NCBI GenBank assembly: GCA_039584255.1
Contig: JBDGYE010000065.1
Coordinates: 1-24,551 of the forward strand
Direction: 5' to 3'
Source: JBDGYE01 sp039584255
GTDB taxonomy: Bacteria; Gemmatimonadota; Gemmatimonadetes; Palauibacterales; Palauibacteraceae
Length of the DNA stretch: 24,551 nucleotides
Part shown: positions 7,228 to 14,624 of the stretch, piece after piece
How positions within the stretch are numbered: position 1 is the stretch's first letter
Layout of the letters: every line of letters starts with the position of its first letter
Translations under genes and position numbers: made by a program
The notes under the pieces: model-generated
What the model was told of the DNA's origin: nothing
Seen by the model: only the letters and a program-made list of their open reading frames with translations
Databases searched by the model: none

Positions 7228-8025
7228 CAAGAATCCACGAGTCGAGTGCTGCACGTAGCGATCATCATGGACGGGAACGGCCGCTGGGCCGAGGAGAGGG
7301 GCATTTCGCGATCCCGTGGTCACGCTGCCGGAGCGCGGGCAGTGGAGCGCGTCGTCCGAGCGGCGGGCGACCTCGGAATCGGAACGCTGACACTGTACGC
7401 TTTTTCCTCGGACAACTGGCGACGGCCGGCGGGAGAGGTGCGCTCGCTGATGCGACTGTTCCGGGCATACCTGCGATCCCAGGCGGAGGAGTGCGCCCGA
7501 GAAGGCGTCCGAATGAGGGTAATCGGCCGCCGGGACCGCATCGCGCCGCCTCTATTGCGCGAGATCGAGAGGGCCGAGGTCACTACGGGCGCCGGCGATG
7601 GCCTCGACTTGCGAATCGCCCTGGACTACTCGGCCCGCGACTCGATCCTCGCGGCCCTCGGCAATGAAGGCGACCTCGACCGAACCGCCTTTGCCCGGCG
7701 GATGGGTGAGGTCATCCACGGGGGCGTGCCCGCCGAAGATGTCGATCTGCTCATACGAACGGGTGGTGAGCAGCGGCTCAGCGACTTTCTGCTGTGGGAA
7801 TGCGCCTACGCCGAGCTCTATTTCACAGGCAGGCTGTGGCCGGATTTCGGGCCCGAGGATCTGGAAAAGGCGATATCGGAGTTCCGGAGCCGCGAGCGCC
7901 GCTTCGGTTCGGTTCCGGGCGGGGCCGGCAGGACCGCCGACTTCACCGACAATGGCCGCGACTCGCGTGGCCCGCAGAACAGAGGAGGGCCACGTGAATC
8001 ACGTGGGAATAGGGTCCCCTACTGA
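7210..8025 (+). CDS. uppS: Undecaprenyl diphosphate synthase (cis-prenyltransferase)
   Basis: This 271-aa cytoplasmic enzyme adds isopentenyl units in cis to farnesyl diphosphate to make the lipid carrier for cell-wall synthesis. Motifs are all present: HVAIIMDGNGRWA (about residues 16-28, with the catalytic Asp), GHAAGARAVERVV, LTLYAFSSDNWRRP and the C-terminal signature LLIRTGGEQRLSDFLLWECAYAELYF region. Past residue 240 there is a polar tail (GRTADFTDNGRDSRG) absent from typical 240-255-aa members; its coding overlaps the next gene by 32 bp. The start is uncertain: ATG 7210 lies in a palindrome and has only a weak GGGGG upstream; GTG 7246 is an alternative. Usual neighbours (frr, cdsA, dxr) are absent, so this may be a second copy. 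Confidence 0.92.
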   Translation: MIQSTLQESTSRVLHVAIIMDGNGRWAEERGISRSRGHAAGARAVERVVRAAGDLGIGTLTLYAFSSDNWRRPAGEVRSLMRLFRAYLRSQAEECAREGVRMRVIGRRDRIAPPLLREIERAEVTTGAGDGLDLRIALDYSARDSILAALGNEGDLDRTAFARRMGEVIHGGVPAEDVDLLIRTGGEQRLSDFLLWECAYAELYFTGRLWPDFGPEDLEKAISEFRSRERRFGSVPGGAGRTADFTDNGRDSRGPQNRGGPRESRGNRVPY

Positions 8026-8542
8026 AACGCTGGGAGCGGGCCTGAGCGTCCTCATCCTGGCGGCCGTGGCGTGCGGAATCGGGCTGGCGGCCTGCGAGAG
8101 TCTCCCGCCTCCACCTCCGGACGAGTTCTCGTGGGAAGCCTACGTGAACGCCGCGGTTGGCTACGAGATGGAGATTCCGGACGCGTACAGGCCCGATGAA
8201 GAGGATGATGGCAAGGCCGTGTTCTTCCGGTGGCGGGGAACCGTTCCGGTGAAAGTCTATCTGGCCGACGAGGAAATGGGCCGCGATCGCGGACTGTGGC
8301 CTGGCCACGAGCCCGTCGGCGAGATCGAGCTGGGCGGTCGACCCGGTGCACTGTACGAGTACACGCATTGCGATGGCCCGTTCTGCTCGAAGATGAAATC
8401 GTTCGTCGTGGAGCACATGGGAAGATCTCTGGGCCTGGAGTTCCGAACCGAGGGAGACCTCGACGAGATGAACCGCCACATCGTGGATTCGTTCAGCTTC
8501 CTGGGCGCGGCGGGGGGAGAGGCGGCGAGCTCGGGAGGCTGA
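7994..8542 (+). CDS. Hypothetical lipoprotein
   Basis: This 182-aa protein starts at GTG 7994, preceded by AGGAGG at five bases, which is the best RBS in the area. The open frame extends further upstream but only as an out-of-frame overlap with uppS. The N-terminus has a lipoprotein signal ending in GIGLAAC (Cys about residue 35) and then a proline stretch. The mature part contains a beta-rich domain of about 130 residues with three Cys (CDGPFCSKMKS and the lipid Cys) and ends in HIVDSFSFLG, a pattern seen in small secreted proteins that assess variance/score-like domains. I cannot assign a function. It overlaps uppS and so is probably co-transcribed with it. Confidence 0.75.
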   Translation: MNHVGIGSPTETLGAGLSVLILAAVACGIGLAACESLPPPPPDEFSWEAYVNAAVGYEMEIPDAYRPDEEDDGKAVFFRWRGTVPVKVYLADEEMGRDRGLWPGHEPVGEIELGGRPGALYEYTHCDGPFCSKMKSFVVEHMGRSLGLEFRTEGDLDEMNRHIVDSFSFLGAAGGEAASSGG

Positions 8543-8568
8543 GGCAACTCCAGGAGACAAGCCAGATG

Positions 8569-8604
8569 GTGGGCCGCACGCCCCGATCCGGACGGGCGGC
8601 CCAC
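8569..8604. terminator. Strong hairpin between convergent genes
   Basis: GTGGGCCGC (8569-8577) pairs perfectly with GCGGCCCAC (8596-8604), and several inner pairs (8579-8583 with 8590-8594) extend it. It lies between the stop of the lipoprotein gene (8542) and the stop of the DUF411 gene (8608). No T-tract follows on either strand, so it is a terminator-like hairpin and not a canonical intrinsic terminator. Confidence 0.55.
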
Positions 8605-8607
8605 AAC

Positions 8608-9111
8608 CTAGCGGCTGTCGTACACCGTAGTGTTGCCCGCCTCGTCGAAGGTCAGAACGTCGTAGGACTCCTGATGGGCACCCTCCATGCCGGGTGATCC
8701 CATGGGCATGCCCGGAACCGTCAGGCCTTTCACAGCGGGACGCTCCTCCAGCAGGCGCTCGATCAGGTCCGCCGGAACATGACCTTCGATCACGTACCCC
8801 TCCACAACCGCCGTATGGCAGCCCTGGAGCGGCTGTGCGACGCCGTGTCTTGCCTTGATGGAAGCCATGTCGTCGACTTCCACCGTCTCGACCTCGAAAC
8901 CGTTTTCAAGCAGGTGACCCACCCACTTTTCGCAGCACCCTCATGTAGGCGCCTTATAGACGGTCACCTTTGCCTGGCTCGCGGCTGCCAGTACGGTCGC
9001 GTCGGTTCCGCCCTCGGGCGATCCCGCGCGCCCGTCGCCGCAGGCGAGAGCGGCTACGCCAACCAGCACGGCCGCGCTCAGCGGAGCGGTCCACCTGTGA
9101 TTCCGCTTCAT
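8608..9111 (-). CDS. DUF411 lipoprotein, probable selenoprotein (in-frame TGA at the first Cys of CGCC)
   Basis: Reading through one TGA (8943-8941) gives a 167-aa DUF411 protein. It has a lipoprotein signal (Cys24 in VAALACGDG), then KVTVYKAPT-U57-GCCEKWVGHL, the conserved GCHTAVVEGYVIEGHVPADLI and the C-terminal GLTVPGMPMGSPGME. Family members have VYKxPxCGCCxxW at this site, so the TGA falls exactly on the first Cys of the metal-binding motif. Both sides of the TGA are well conserved, and a hairpin of bacterial SECIS type follows. DUF411 proteins are linked to copper and heavy-metal handling in the periplasm; the Sec form would have a more reactive ligand. The start at 9111 has GGAAGG eight bases upstream. 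The alternative reading is a nonsense mutation, which I consider less likely. Confidence 0.85.
8908..8928 (-). promoter_or_regulatory. Bacterial SECIS-like hairpin in the DUF411 mRNA
   Basis: In the mRNA sense, AAGUGGGUG pairs with CACCUGCUU (nine pairs including two G-U) around a GGU loop at 8919-8917. The loop begins 21 nt after the UGA. Known bacterial SECIS elements sit just downstream of UGA, with an apical loop about 16-37 nt away and a G in its first two positions; the E. coli fdhF loop begins GGU. All these criteria are met. The fold was made by eye and not computed. Confidence 0.7.
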
Positions 9112-9303
9112 CCCGTTCGCCTTCCGTGTTTCACGTGAACGACAGCTCGATCGCAGCCTCGAGCCGGCTCGGCCGGACCCACCGGCCTGGCCGACAACGC
9201 CCAAGGTGCTTCCCCTGAAGGCACCTGTCCAGCCTCGCCGCAGCCGGGCCTTTGGAAGCCGGGCTCCCGCTCAGCCGGAGCGCTACGACCTCGATGAGCC
9301 CGG

Positions 9304-9987
9304 TCACCACGCGAGCCCTACCGCGCCGGTGAGGTACTCCATCAACGGCACCGCGGAACGGCATACACCCGCGAACCTGTCGGCGAAGTCGGCCGCGCAC
9401 GCCTCTTTCTCGCTGAGCTGACGAATGACGATGAAGTCCTTTCGCCTCAGCTCGTCTGCCGCTGGATGATCCTTGTCGTATCCACGCGGGATCCGCTTCA
9501 ACGACTCGCCCTCGAACCCGAAGCCTCGCTCCACCATCTGGTCCCGGACACGGCCCCAAGCGTCGGGGTCGTGCGCGATCCGGTCACGGATCTTCTCCAG
9601 CGCCTCCCGGTCGGGGTGCCAGATTCCGGCGCCCGCGAAGACGCTCCCCGGCTGCAGGTGAAGGTAGAAACCGGGAGCGTGCACGTCCTTCGCCTTCTCG
9701 TGTCGAAACTGTACGGCAGCCCACGTCTTGTAAGGGCTCTTGTCCTTCGAGAAGCGCGTATCGCGGTGAATTCGGAACAGAGAGCCCCCGACCTTTCTCG
9801 GGTCGGCCACCATGCTGGGGCTTATCGTCCCCAACGGTTCGTCGAAGTCCGCTATGAAGCGCAGCAGCGGCTGGCGGACAGCCGTCTCGTAGCGCTTCTT
9901 GTTGGCCTGAAACCAGGTCCGGTCATTGTACGTCGTGAGGTCGCTGAGGAACTGGAACAGCTCTGGCGTTATGTACGGCTCGGTCAT
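9304..9987 (-). CDS. DUF2461 family protein (TIGR02453)
   Basis: This is a 227-aa protein of the widespread DUF2461 family, recognised from FLSDLTTYNDRTWFQANKKRYE at the N-terminus, GGSLFRIHRDTRFSKDKSPYKTW near residue 80, and GFYLHLQPGSVFAGAGIWHPD in the middle. The ATG at 9987 was chosen because GGGAGG lies six bases upstream; the frame extends further but with no RBS. Length matches the family. No biochemical role is established for it to my knowledge. The 192 bases between this gene and the DUF411 start hold nothing I can assign. Confidence 0.88.
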   Translation of the reverse strand: MTEPYITPELFQFLSDLTTYNDRTWFQANKKRYETAVRQPLLRFIADFDEPLGTISPSMVADPRKVGGSLFRIHRDTRFSKDKSPYKTWAAVQFRHEKAKDVHAPGFYLHLQPGSVFAGAGIWHPDREALEKIRDRIAHDPDAWGRVRDQMVERGFGFEGESLKRIPRGYDKDHPAADELRRKDFIVIRQLSEKEACAADFADRFAGVCRSAVPLMEYLTGAVGLAW

Positions 9988-10223
9988 GGCTCGCCTCCCG
10001 ACTCGCGCGCTCCGCTCGACGTGACGGTTTCTGGAGGGTGGGCCCGCCCGGGCCGACCCGGCCTCAGAACCTGAGGTGTTCCCGCCGAGGCTGTCAAACC
10101 GGACCGGGGCTGCCCGGCTGTCGAGCCCACCGCCTGGCAAATTGCTGGCACCACGGCCACTTACGTAACTTGGCGCATCCAAGGCCGCTCACAGGCGATC
10201 ATTCCCCTTCGAAGGGAGGCCGA

Positions 10224-10580
10224 GTGGAGCGACTCCGTAAATACGTTCTAGTCGCGATGGTTCTCCAGCTCTTTTTGGTCATGGCAGCCCACTTCTCCGA
10301 CGCCGTGATGCGGACTTCGGGCCTGTTCGGAGCCGGAATCCCGCTCGTGGTGGCATGGCTGTACGCCGGCAGGAGGGAGCTGAGCTTCGGAGATTCGTCG
10401 GCCGGTGGTCTGGCCATCGGCGCGGTCGGCGCCTTCGCGGGGATTCTCTTCGCTATTCTGCTCCGCGATCAGACGTGGCCGTTGCTCGCGCTAGGCACCG
10501 CGGCATCCGCCGCCGCGGGCTGGCTGGGCGCGACCGTCGCCTGGATCATCCGGGGGAAGAAGCGGAAGGCGGCCGACTGA
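10224..10580 (+). CDS. Small four-helix membrane protein, function unknown
   Basis: This is a 118-aa protein with four predicted helices: about residues 7-24 (VLVAMVLQLFLVMAAHF), 34-49, 59-78 (GGLAIGAVGAFAGILFAILL) and 84-107, ending in a basic tail (RGKKRKAAD) that should be cytoplasmic. The GTG start at 10224 has AGGGAGG four bases upstream. Its end overlaps the end of the convergent kinase gene by 35 bp. I do not recognise the family. The 236 bases upstream, to the divergent DUF2461 gene, contain no feature I can support beyond space for promoters. Confidence 0.7.
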   Translation: MERLRKYVLVAMVLQLFLVMAAHFSDAVMRTSGLFGAGIPLVVAWLYAGRRELSFGDSSAGGLAIGAVGAFAGILFAILLRDQTWPLLALGTAASAAAGWLGATVAWIIRGKKRKAAD

Positions 10581-12108
10581 CATCGGTCGAAAGCGGCCGG
10601 TGGAGACCCCACCATTCCTCCGCGCGCCGCGGTGACCACGGCTCGTCGAAGCTGACCGAGGACAAGATACGCTGCAGCTCATCGACGCTTTCGTACCGCT
10701 CCTCGGGCTTCTTGGCGAGGCAGCGCATCACGGCCGCCTCGAGCGGTGCCGGCAACGTGAACTCGGAGACTTCGGAGAGCGCGATCGGCTCCTTCCGAAC
10801 GTGGGCCGCCAGCACGTCTACGGCTGTCTTTCCTTCGAACAGCGTCCGGCCGGCCATCATCCAGTACGCGACGCACCCCAGGCTGTAAAGATCGCTGCGT
10901 TTCTCGAAGTTGTGCGCGCCGAACGCCGCTTCCGGAGCCAGATAGTGGGGGGTGCCGAGCACGGTGCCCGTTCTGGTGATCACCCGGGACTCGCCGGTGT
11001 GAACCTCCTTCGCGAGACCGAAGTCCAGCACCTTAACGAAGTCGTAGATGTCACCGCGCTCGGTGAGGAAGACGTTGGATGGCTTGAGGTCCCGATGGAC
11101 GATCTCCTTCCGGTGCGCCTCGGCGAGCGAGCCGCACACCTGGATGAGGATATGGGTCGCACGCGACGGCAGCACCGGGCCGAAGCGCTCGACGAGGCTC
11201 CTGAGATCCAGGCCGACCAGGTGCTCCATCGCGTAGAAGAACACGTCCGGTTCGGCGCGGCCATAGTCGTGGATCGCGATCGTGTTGGGATGAGAGAGGC
11301 TGGAAGCCAGTCGTATCTCCCGCTCGAAGCGCCTCACTGCCGTCGGGTCGAGGGATGGCGAGACCTCCAGCACCTTGACCGCGCTCGGTCGACACATTCT
11401 GGCGTGCTCCGCCAGGTACACCGTGCCCATTCCTCCCTGCCCCAGGGCCTGTTGCAGGTGATAGCCGCCAATGCGCTCGGCCACATGCACACGTCGAAGA
11501 AGCCGGTACACCGTGCTGGTGATTGCGACCGCTATCGCAGCCACGACTGCCACGCCGACCGTGGCCACGGCCAGATCCGCATAGTCGATCTCCCCGACCG
11601 GGCCGCCTGCACCTCGCAAATCCAAATGGGCGGCGGCCAGACGGCTTAAGGGAAAACCGAGCACCGCGACCAGGCCCAGCGCCAGCTGATAGCTCACGGA
11701 CCACGGGACCATGGCCGCGGCGCCACACAGGAGAAGCGCCAGTATGAGCGGGGGGGGGTAGTCCGACCCATTTACCGCCGTGTCCGCCAGAAGAACCACG
11801 ACTCCCGCGACGACGACGACGAAGGCCGTTGCCTCTAGGCGCCTCCGCGCCGGGTCGCCCGGAACGAGTGCCACCAGCCCGGCCGCGAAGACCACGACGT
11901 AGGCCAGGTTGAAGGCCAGCTCCGAAACCCCCATCGGCTCCGGCTGGGGATTCAGAAACGCCCCGATTCCCTCGGCAAGGCCGATCAGAAGGACGACGGC
12001 GATCAATCCGATGACGAATATCAGCCTGCAGCGCCGCAGGAGAAGCCGCTTCTGTTCGGCGTCGAACGAGGCGTCCGCAGATGCCGCGAGTAGCGAAACG
12101 CCCGACAC
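10546..12108 (-). CDS. Membrane-anchored Ser/Thr protein kinase (Hanks type)
   Basis: This is a 520-aa protein. The N-terminal half (residues 28-203) carries about six helices in a sensor-like membrane domain. The C-terminal half (about 215-480) is a full eukaryotic-like kinase: LGQGGMGTVY (ATP loop), Lys245 in SAVKVLE, HRDLKPSNVFL (catalytic loop), VLDFGLAKE (Mg binding) and GTPHYLAPEA (P+1 loop). The layout is reversed compared with PknB-type kinases, which have the kinase first and an extracellular domain last; here there is no large external domain, so any signal would be sensed within the membrane. A GTG start at 12108 is preceded by GGAGG at five bases. No phosphatase or substrate gene is adjacent. 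Confidence 0.92.
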   Translation of the reverse strand: MSGVSLLAASADASFDAEQKRLLLRRCRLIFVIGLIAVVLLIGLAEGIGAFLNPQPEPMGVSELAFNLAYVVVFAAGLVALVPGDPARRRLEATAFVVVVAGVVVLLADTAVNGSDYPPPLILALLLCGAAAMVPWSVSYQLALGLVAVLGFPLSRLAAAHLDLRGAGGPVGEIDYADLAVATVGVAVVAAIAVAITSTVYRLLRRVHVAERIGGYHLQQALGQGGMGTVYLAEHARMCRPSAVKVLEVSPSLDPTAVRRFEREIRLASSLSHPNTIAIHDYGRAEPDVFFYAMEHLVGLDLRSLVERFGPVLPSRATHILIQVCGSLAEAHRKEIVHRDLKPSNVFLTERGDIYDFVKVLDFGLAKEVHTGESRVITRTGTVLGTPHYLAPEAAFGAHNFEKRSDLYSLGCVAYWMMAGRTLFEGKTAVDVLAAHVRKEPIALSEVSEFTLPAPLEAAVMRCLAKKPEERYESVDELQRILSSVSFDEPWSPRRAEEWWGLHRPLSTDVSRPPSASSPG

Positions 12109-12163
12109 TTGAGCCTCCAGACGGGTCAGCAGTAATGGCCGGGGCCGGGCCCGGGCCGCACGG

Positions 12164-12454
12164 TCACTGGGCCGGCGGCTCCATCACCCGCGAAAACAGC
12201 ATCGAATCGTAGGAGGTGACCTCGAGTTCCGTCACCTCCCCGTCGTCGTCCAGCCTGAACTTCACGAACGACATCGCCGCCATACCTAAGATCGGGTGTT
12301 TCCAGGTCACCGGGAAGACGTCATAGTGCCAATGCTCGAAGTCGGCCACGTGACGGGGGTCGTAATCGAAGTGCCGACGACGACTCGGCCACAAATGAAC
12401 GACGTTCCATTGCGGATCCCGACGGGGGGTTCGGTGGCGCGCCCGCTGCCGCAT
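12164..12454 (-). pseudogene. C-terminal remnant of a serine hydrolase (DUF3471-like)
   Basis: The last 75 or so residues before the stop read VADFEHWHYDVFPVTWKHPI, then SFVKFRLDDDGEVTELEV. This is the pattern of the DUF3471 domain found at the C-terminus of beta-lactamase-family serine hydrolases. The catalytic part (SxxK, YxN) is absent; upstream of 12454 the frame soon enters sequence antisense-shifted against the nitroreductase gene. The nearest ATG (12454) has no convincing RBS. I read it as the stub left by a deletion. A short expressed protein cannot be excluded. Confidence 0.55.
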
Positions 12455-12566
12455 CCCCTGTTTTGATGGTTGCGAGCTCCTCGGGCCGGCGCACCATACA
12501 GCTCCGCCGCCAGCGAAGCCTCGCCACGCGAAGCGGACGGTGATTCCTCTTACGCCCGTATGGCTG

Positions 12567-13142
12567 CTATAGAGGCCGTCCGATCGGCACCAGGTACACC
12601 GGCTCCTCGTCGGTCGCCACCTCCAGGGCCGCCCGCAGCGCGTCATCGTCGAACGCCGCGACGGGTACGCCCGCCAGTCCGAGCGCGTCGGCCTGCAGGA
12701 GGAGGTTCTGGGCTGCGTGTCCCACATCCATGTGAACGTAGCGGTGAGCCCGCTCCCCATACTCGCGCTGCGTCCTCTCGTACACGGCGGTGAACACGAA
12801 GACCGCCGGGGCGGAGGTGATGCATTCCTGATCCAGGGCCGCACGGCGCATCTCGGGCCGCAGGTCATGCGCCGCCCGACGCGTGAGGCCGTGCTCGCCA
12901 ACCTCGTAGTGATCCAGTCCTTCGGCAGTAGCGACGTACAGCTCCAGAGGGTACAGGGCGCCCGCCGATGGAGCGGCCCGGTAACCCTTGGGGCTGGTGA
13001 TTCCCTGTGTCGCCCACAGCAGCTGAGACAGCTCTTCGCGAGAGAGGGCCTCGGGTTGAAACTCCCGGACCGAGCGTCGGTGGCCCAGTGCCTCCTCGAG
13101 CGAGCGAGTCCCGTCGCGTCGGGGCTCCGGCAGATGCTCCAT
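12567..13142 (-). CDS. SagB-type nitroreductase family protein
   Basis: This 191-aa FMN-dependent oxidoreductase has the SagB/ThcOx-like signature RRSVREFQPEALSREELSQLLWATQGIT at residues 23-50, then APSAGALYPLELYV, and the C-terminal half AHRYVHMDVGHAAQNLLLQA and LGLAGVPVAAFDD. In azoline-peptide clusters such enzymes oxidise azolines, but no cyclodehydratase or precursor peptide is nearby, so a stand-alone role in reduction or dehalogenation-type chemistry is as likely. The ATG at 13142 follows AAGGAGG at five bases. An upstream extension to 13259 overlaps the GNAT gene and lacks an RBS. It probably forms a transcription unit with the GNAT gene 94 bp upstream. Confidence 0.9.
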   Translation of the reverse strand: MEHLPEPRRDGTRSLEEALGHRRSVREFQPEALSREELSQLLWATQGITSPKGYRAAPSAGALYPLELYVATAEGLDHYEVGEHGLTRRAAHDLRPEMRRAALDQECITSAPAVFVFTAVYERTQREYGERAHRYVHMDVGHAAQNLLLQADALGLAGVPVAAFDDDALRAALEVATDEEPVYLVPIGRPL

Positions 13143-13236
13143 CGTGCCTCCTTGGTGGATCTGAGGCGGTGGCGATTCGTCTATGTGACGACGGCAATCG
13201 GCGTGCCAGCTCCAAACGCGGCGCGGCGCGCCCGGC

Positions 13237-13746
13237 TCAGTCCCCGCCCACTCGATCACTTCTTCGCTCCATGATGAGCGTGTCCCGCCACTCGCCGGCG
13301 AGGCGCGCTATGCGAAGGCGCCGCCCGACGGCCCGGAATCCGCAAGAAACGTGAAGCCGCACGCTGGGCTCGTTCTGAGGGAACAGGGCTGACTGCAGCG
13401 TCCAGATCCCCGCCCCCTCGGATTCGATTATGAGGGCCCTCAGGAGGGAGCTGCCGATCCCCGTTCCCCGTCTCGAGTCCGCAACGTAGACGCTCACTTC
13501 GGCCACGCCGCGGTAGGCCGGACGGGAGGAGACCGGTCCGAGGGCGGCCCAGCCCGCCACATCTCTCTCCTGCAGAGCCACGAGGCGGCAGCCTGGGAGG
13601 TGCGTTCGGTCCCACTCTTCCCAGGTGGGTACTTTCGTCTCGAACGTGGCCATCCCGGTGGCAATGCCCTGCGCATAGATGGTCCGCAAGTCTGGCCAGT
13701 CCGACTCGCGGATCTCCCGGATGTCCAGCTCGGCTTCGGTCACCAT
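13237..13746 (-). CDS. GNAT N-acetyltransferase, phosphinothricin/MnaT-like
   Basis: This 169-aa protein transfers an acetyl group from acetyl-CoA to an amine. Recognisable segments are the N-terminal LDIREIRESDWPDLRTIYAQGI with GMATFETKVPTWEEW, the core AEVSVYVADSRRGTGIGSSLLRALI (acetyl-CoA pyrophosphate loop RRGTGIG) and NEPSVRLHVSCGFRAVGR. This combination is typical of the phosphinothricin N-acetyltransferase/L-amino acid N-acyltransferase (MnaT) group. Its substrate may be methionine sulfone/sulfoximine-like, but this is only a family-level guess. The start at 13746 has GAGGAGG six bases upstream. Confidence 0.9.
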   Translation of the reverse strand: MVTEAELDIREIRESDWPDLRTIYAQGIATGMATFETKVPTWEEWDRTHLPGCRLVALQERDVAGWAALGPVSSRPAYRGVAEVSVYVADSRRGTGIGSSLLRALIIESEGAGIWTLQSALFPQNEPSVRLHVSCGFRAVGRRLRIARLAGEWRDTLIMERRSDRVGGD

Positions 13747-13936
13747 TTCAGCCTCCTCGCTCGTAACCCCGAGCGGTCACGTGCGCAGTCCGTGTCCACC
13801 GACCCGGTCCCCCGCTGAGACTCTTTGTCTCCCGGAGCGACGTAGCGACCGTATCGCGTCGTCCCCCGGCGAAGGCAGCGGTTAGATGCCAGTCGCGCAT
13901 CTATCGAAATTGCACGTACATACAGCCACAGCGCTT

Positions 13937-13976
13937 TTGAGACCGCTGGATGGCGTGCGGTATTCATCTTGCACGC
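13937..13976 (+). promoter_or_regulatory. Candidate promoter of the homocitrate-like operon
   Basis: In the 296-bp gap between the divergent GNAT gene and the HD-like gene, TTGAGA (13937-13942) and TATTCA (13961-13966) are 18 bp apart. The TATTCA lies within an inverted repeat GCGTGC (13953-13958) / GCACGC (13971-13976) that could be an operator. Both -10 and spacing are imperfect, so this is weak. I see no other feature in the gap. Confidence 0.3.
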
Positions 13977-14042
13977 TCAATAAGTGGTCATCCCCCCGAC
14001 ACGCCCCGCGTCCCCGGCGCGGAAGACCAGGAGACAGAACCG

Positions 14043-14585
14043 ATGCGGGATGCCGTTGGAAAGCTGTGGCCGGAGCTGGAATGGGTCCAGTCACCGGAGC
14101 TAAGAGAGGCCGTGACGGAGACGTGGGCCCGGGCTTTGGAGGCGAGCCCCCTCGAGCCGAGCGACCTGGAGGAGATACCCTTTACGCTCCTGGTTCCGAA
14201 CTGCCCGGCCACCTTCATGGAGCACAAGCGATGTGTGGTTCACATCGCGCGGCGCGGAGCCGAGGCGATGCAGGAATTCCTGGGCGATTCGCTGAACATC
14301 GATCTGGATACGGTGATCGCGGGCGCCATTCTGGCTGACGTCGGGAAGGTTCTCGAGTACGAGAAGGCAGGCGGCGAGGTTCGCCAGAGCGCCCGGGGCC
14401 GGGCACTGCGCCACCCCTTCACCGGAGTCGCCGTCGCTCTCGAGTGCGGCGTTCCCGACGAAGTATGCCACATCATAGCCGCGCACGCCGCAGAGGGAGA
14501 TCTGGTCAGGCGGACGACCGAAGCGATCATCGTCCATCACGCCGATTTCATGAGCTACCTGCCGTTCAAGAATCTCGCGGGCTAG
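14043..14585 (+). CDS. HD-domain-like protein with altered HD motif
   Basis: This is a 180-aa soluble protein of the HD phosphohydrolase fold. Visible elements are His61/His67 in MEHKRCVVH, AGAILADVGKVLEYE at 93-107, His124 in RHPFTG, His143/His148 in CHIIAAHAAEGD, and HHADFMSY at 165-172. The usual LHDIGK motif reads LADVGK here: the metal-binding His is Ala98, while Asp99 remains. This may weaken or change metal binding, or the His may be supplied from elsewhere in this subfamily. AGGAGA lies eight bases before ATG 14043. It is the first gene of the run that continues with PrpD (39 bp gap), so a role tied to that pathway, regulatory or catalytic, is likely. Confidence 0.8.
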   Translation: MRDAVGKLWPELEWVQSPELREAVTETWARALEASPLEPSDLEEIPFTLLVPNCPATFMEHKRCVVHIARRGAEAMQEFLGDSLNIDLDTVIAGAILADVGKVLEYEKAGGEVRQSARGRALRHPFTGVAVALECGVPDEVCHIIAAHAAEGDLVRRTTEAIIVHHADFMSYLPFKNLAG

Positions 14586-14624
14586 CGGACCTGAGGTCCC
14601 TCCGCGCCTGAAGGAGGCAGCGCG

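Noticed and set aside
8941..8943. Simple nonsense mutation splitting DUF411
   Set aside because: It is less likely than recoding because the TGA falls exactly on a conserved Cys, a SECIS-like hairpin follows, and both halves are otherwise well kept. It is not fully excluded.
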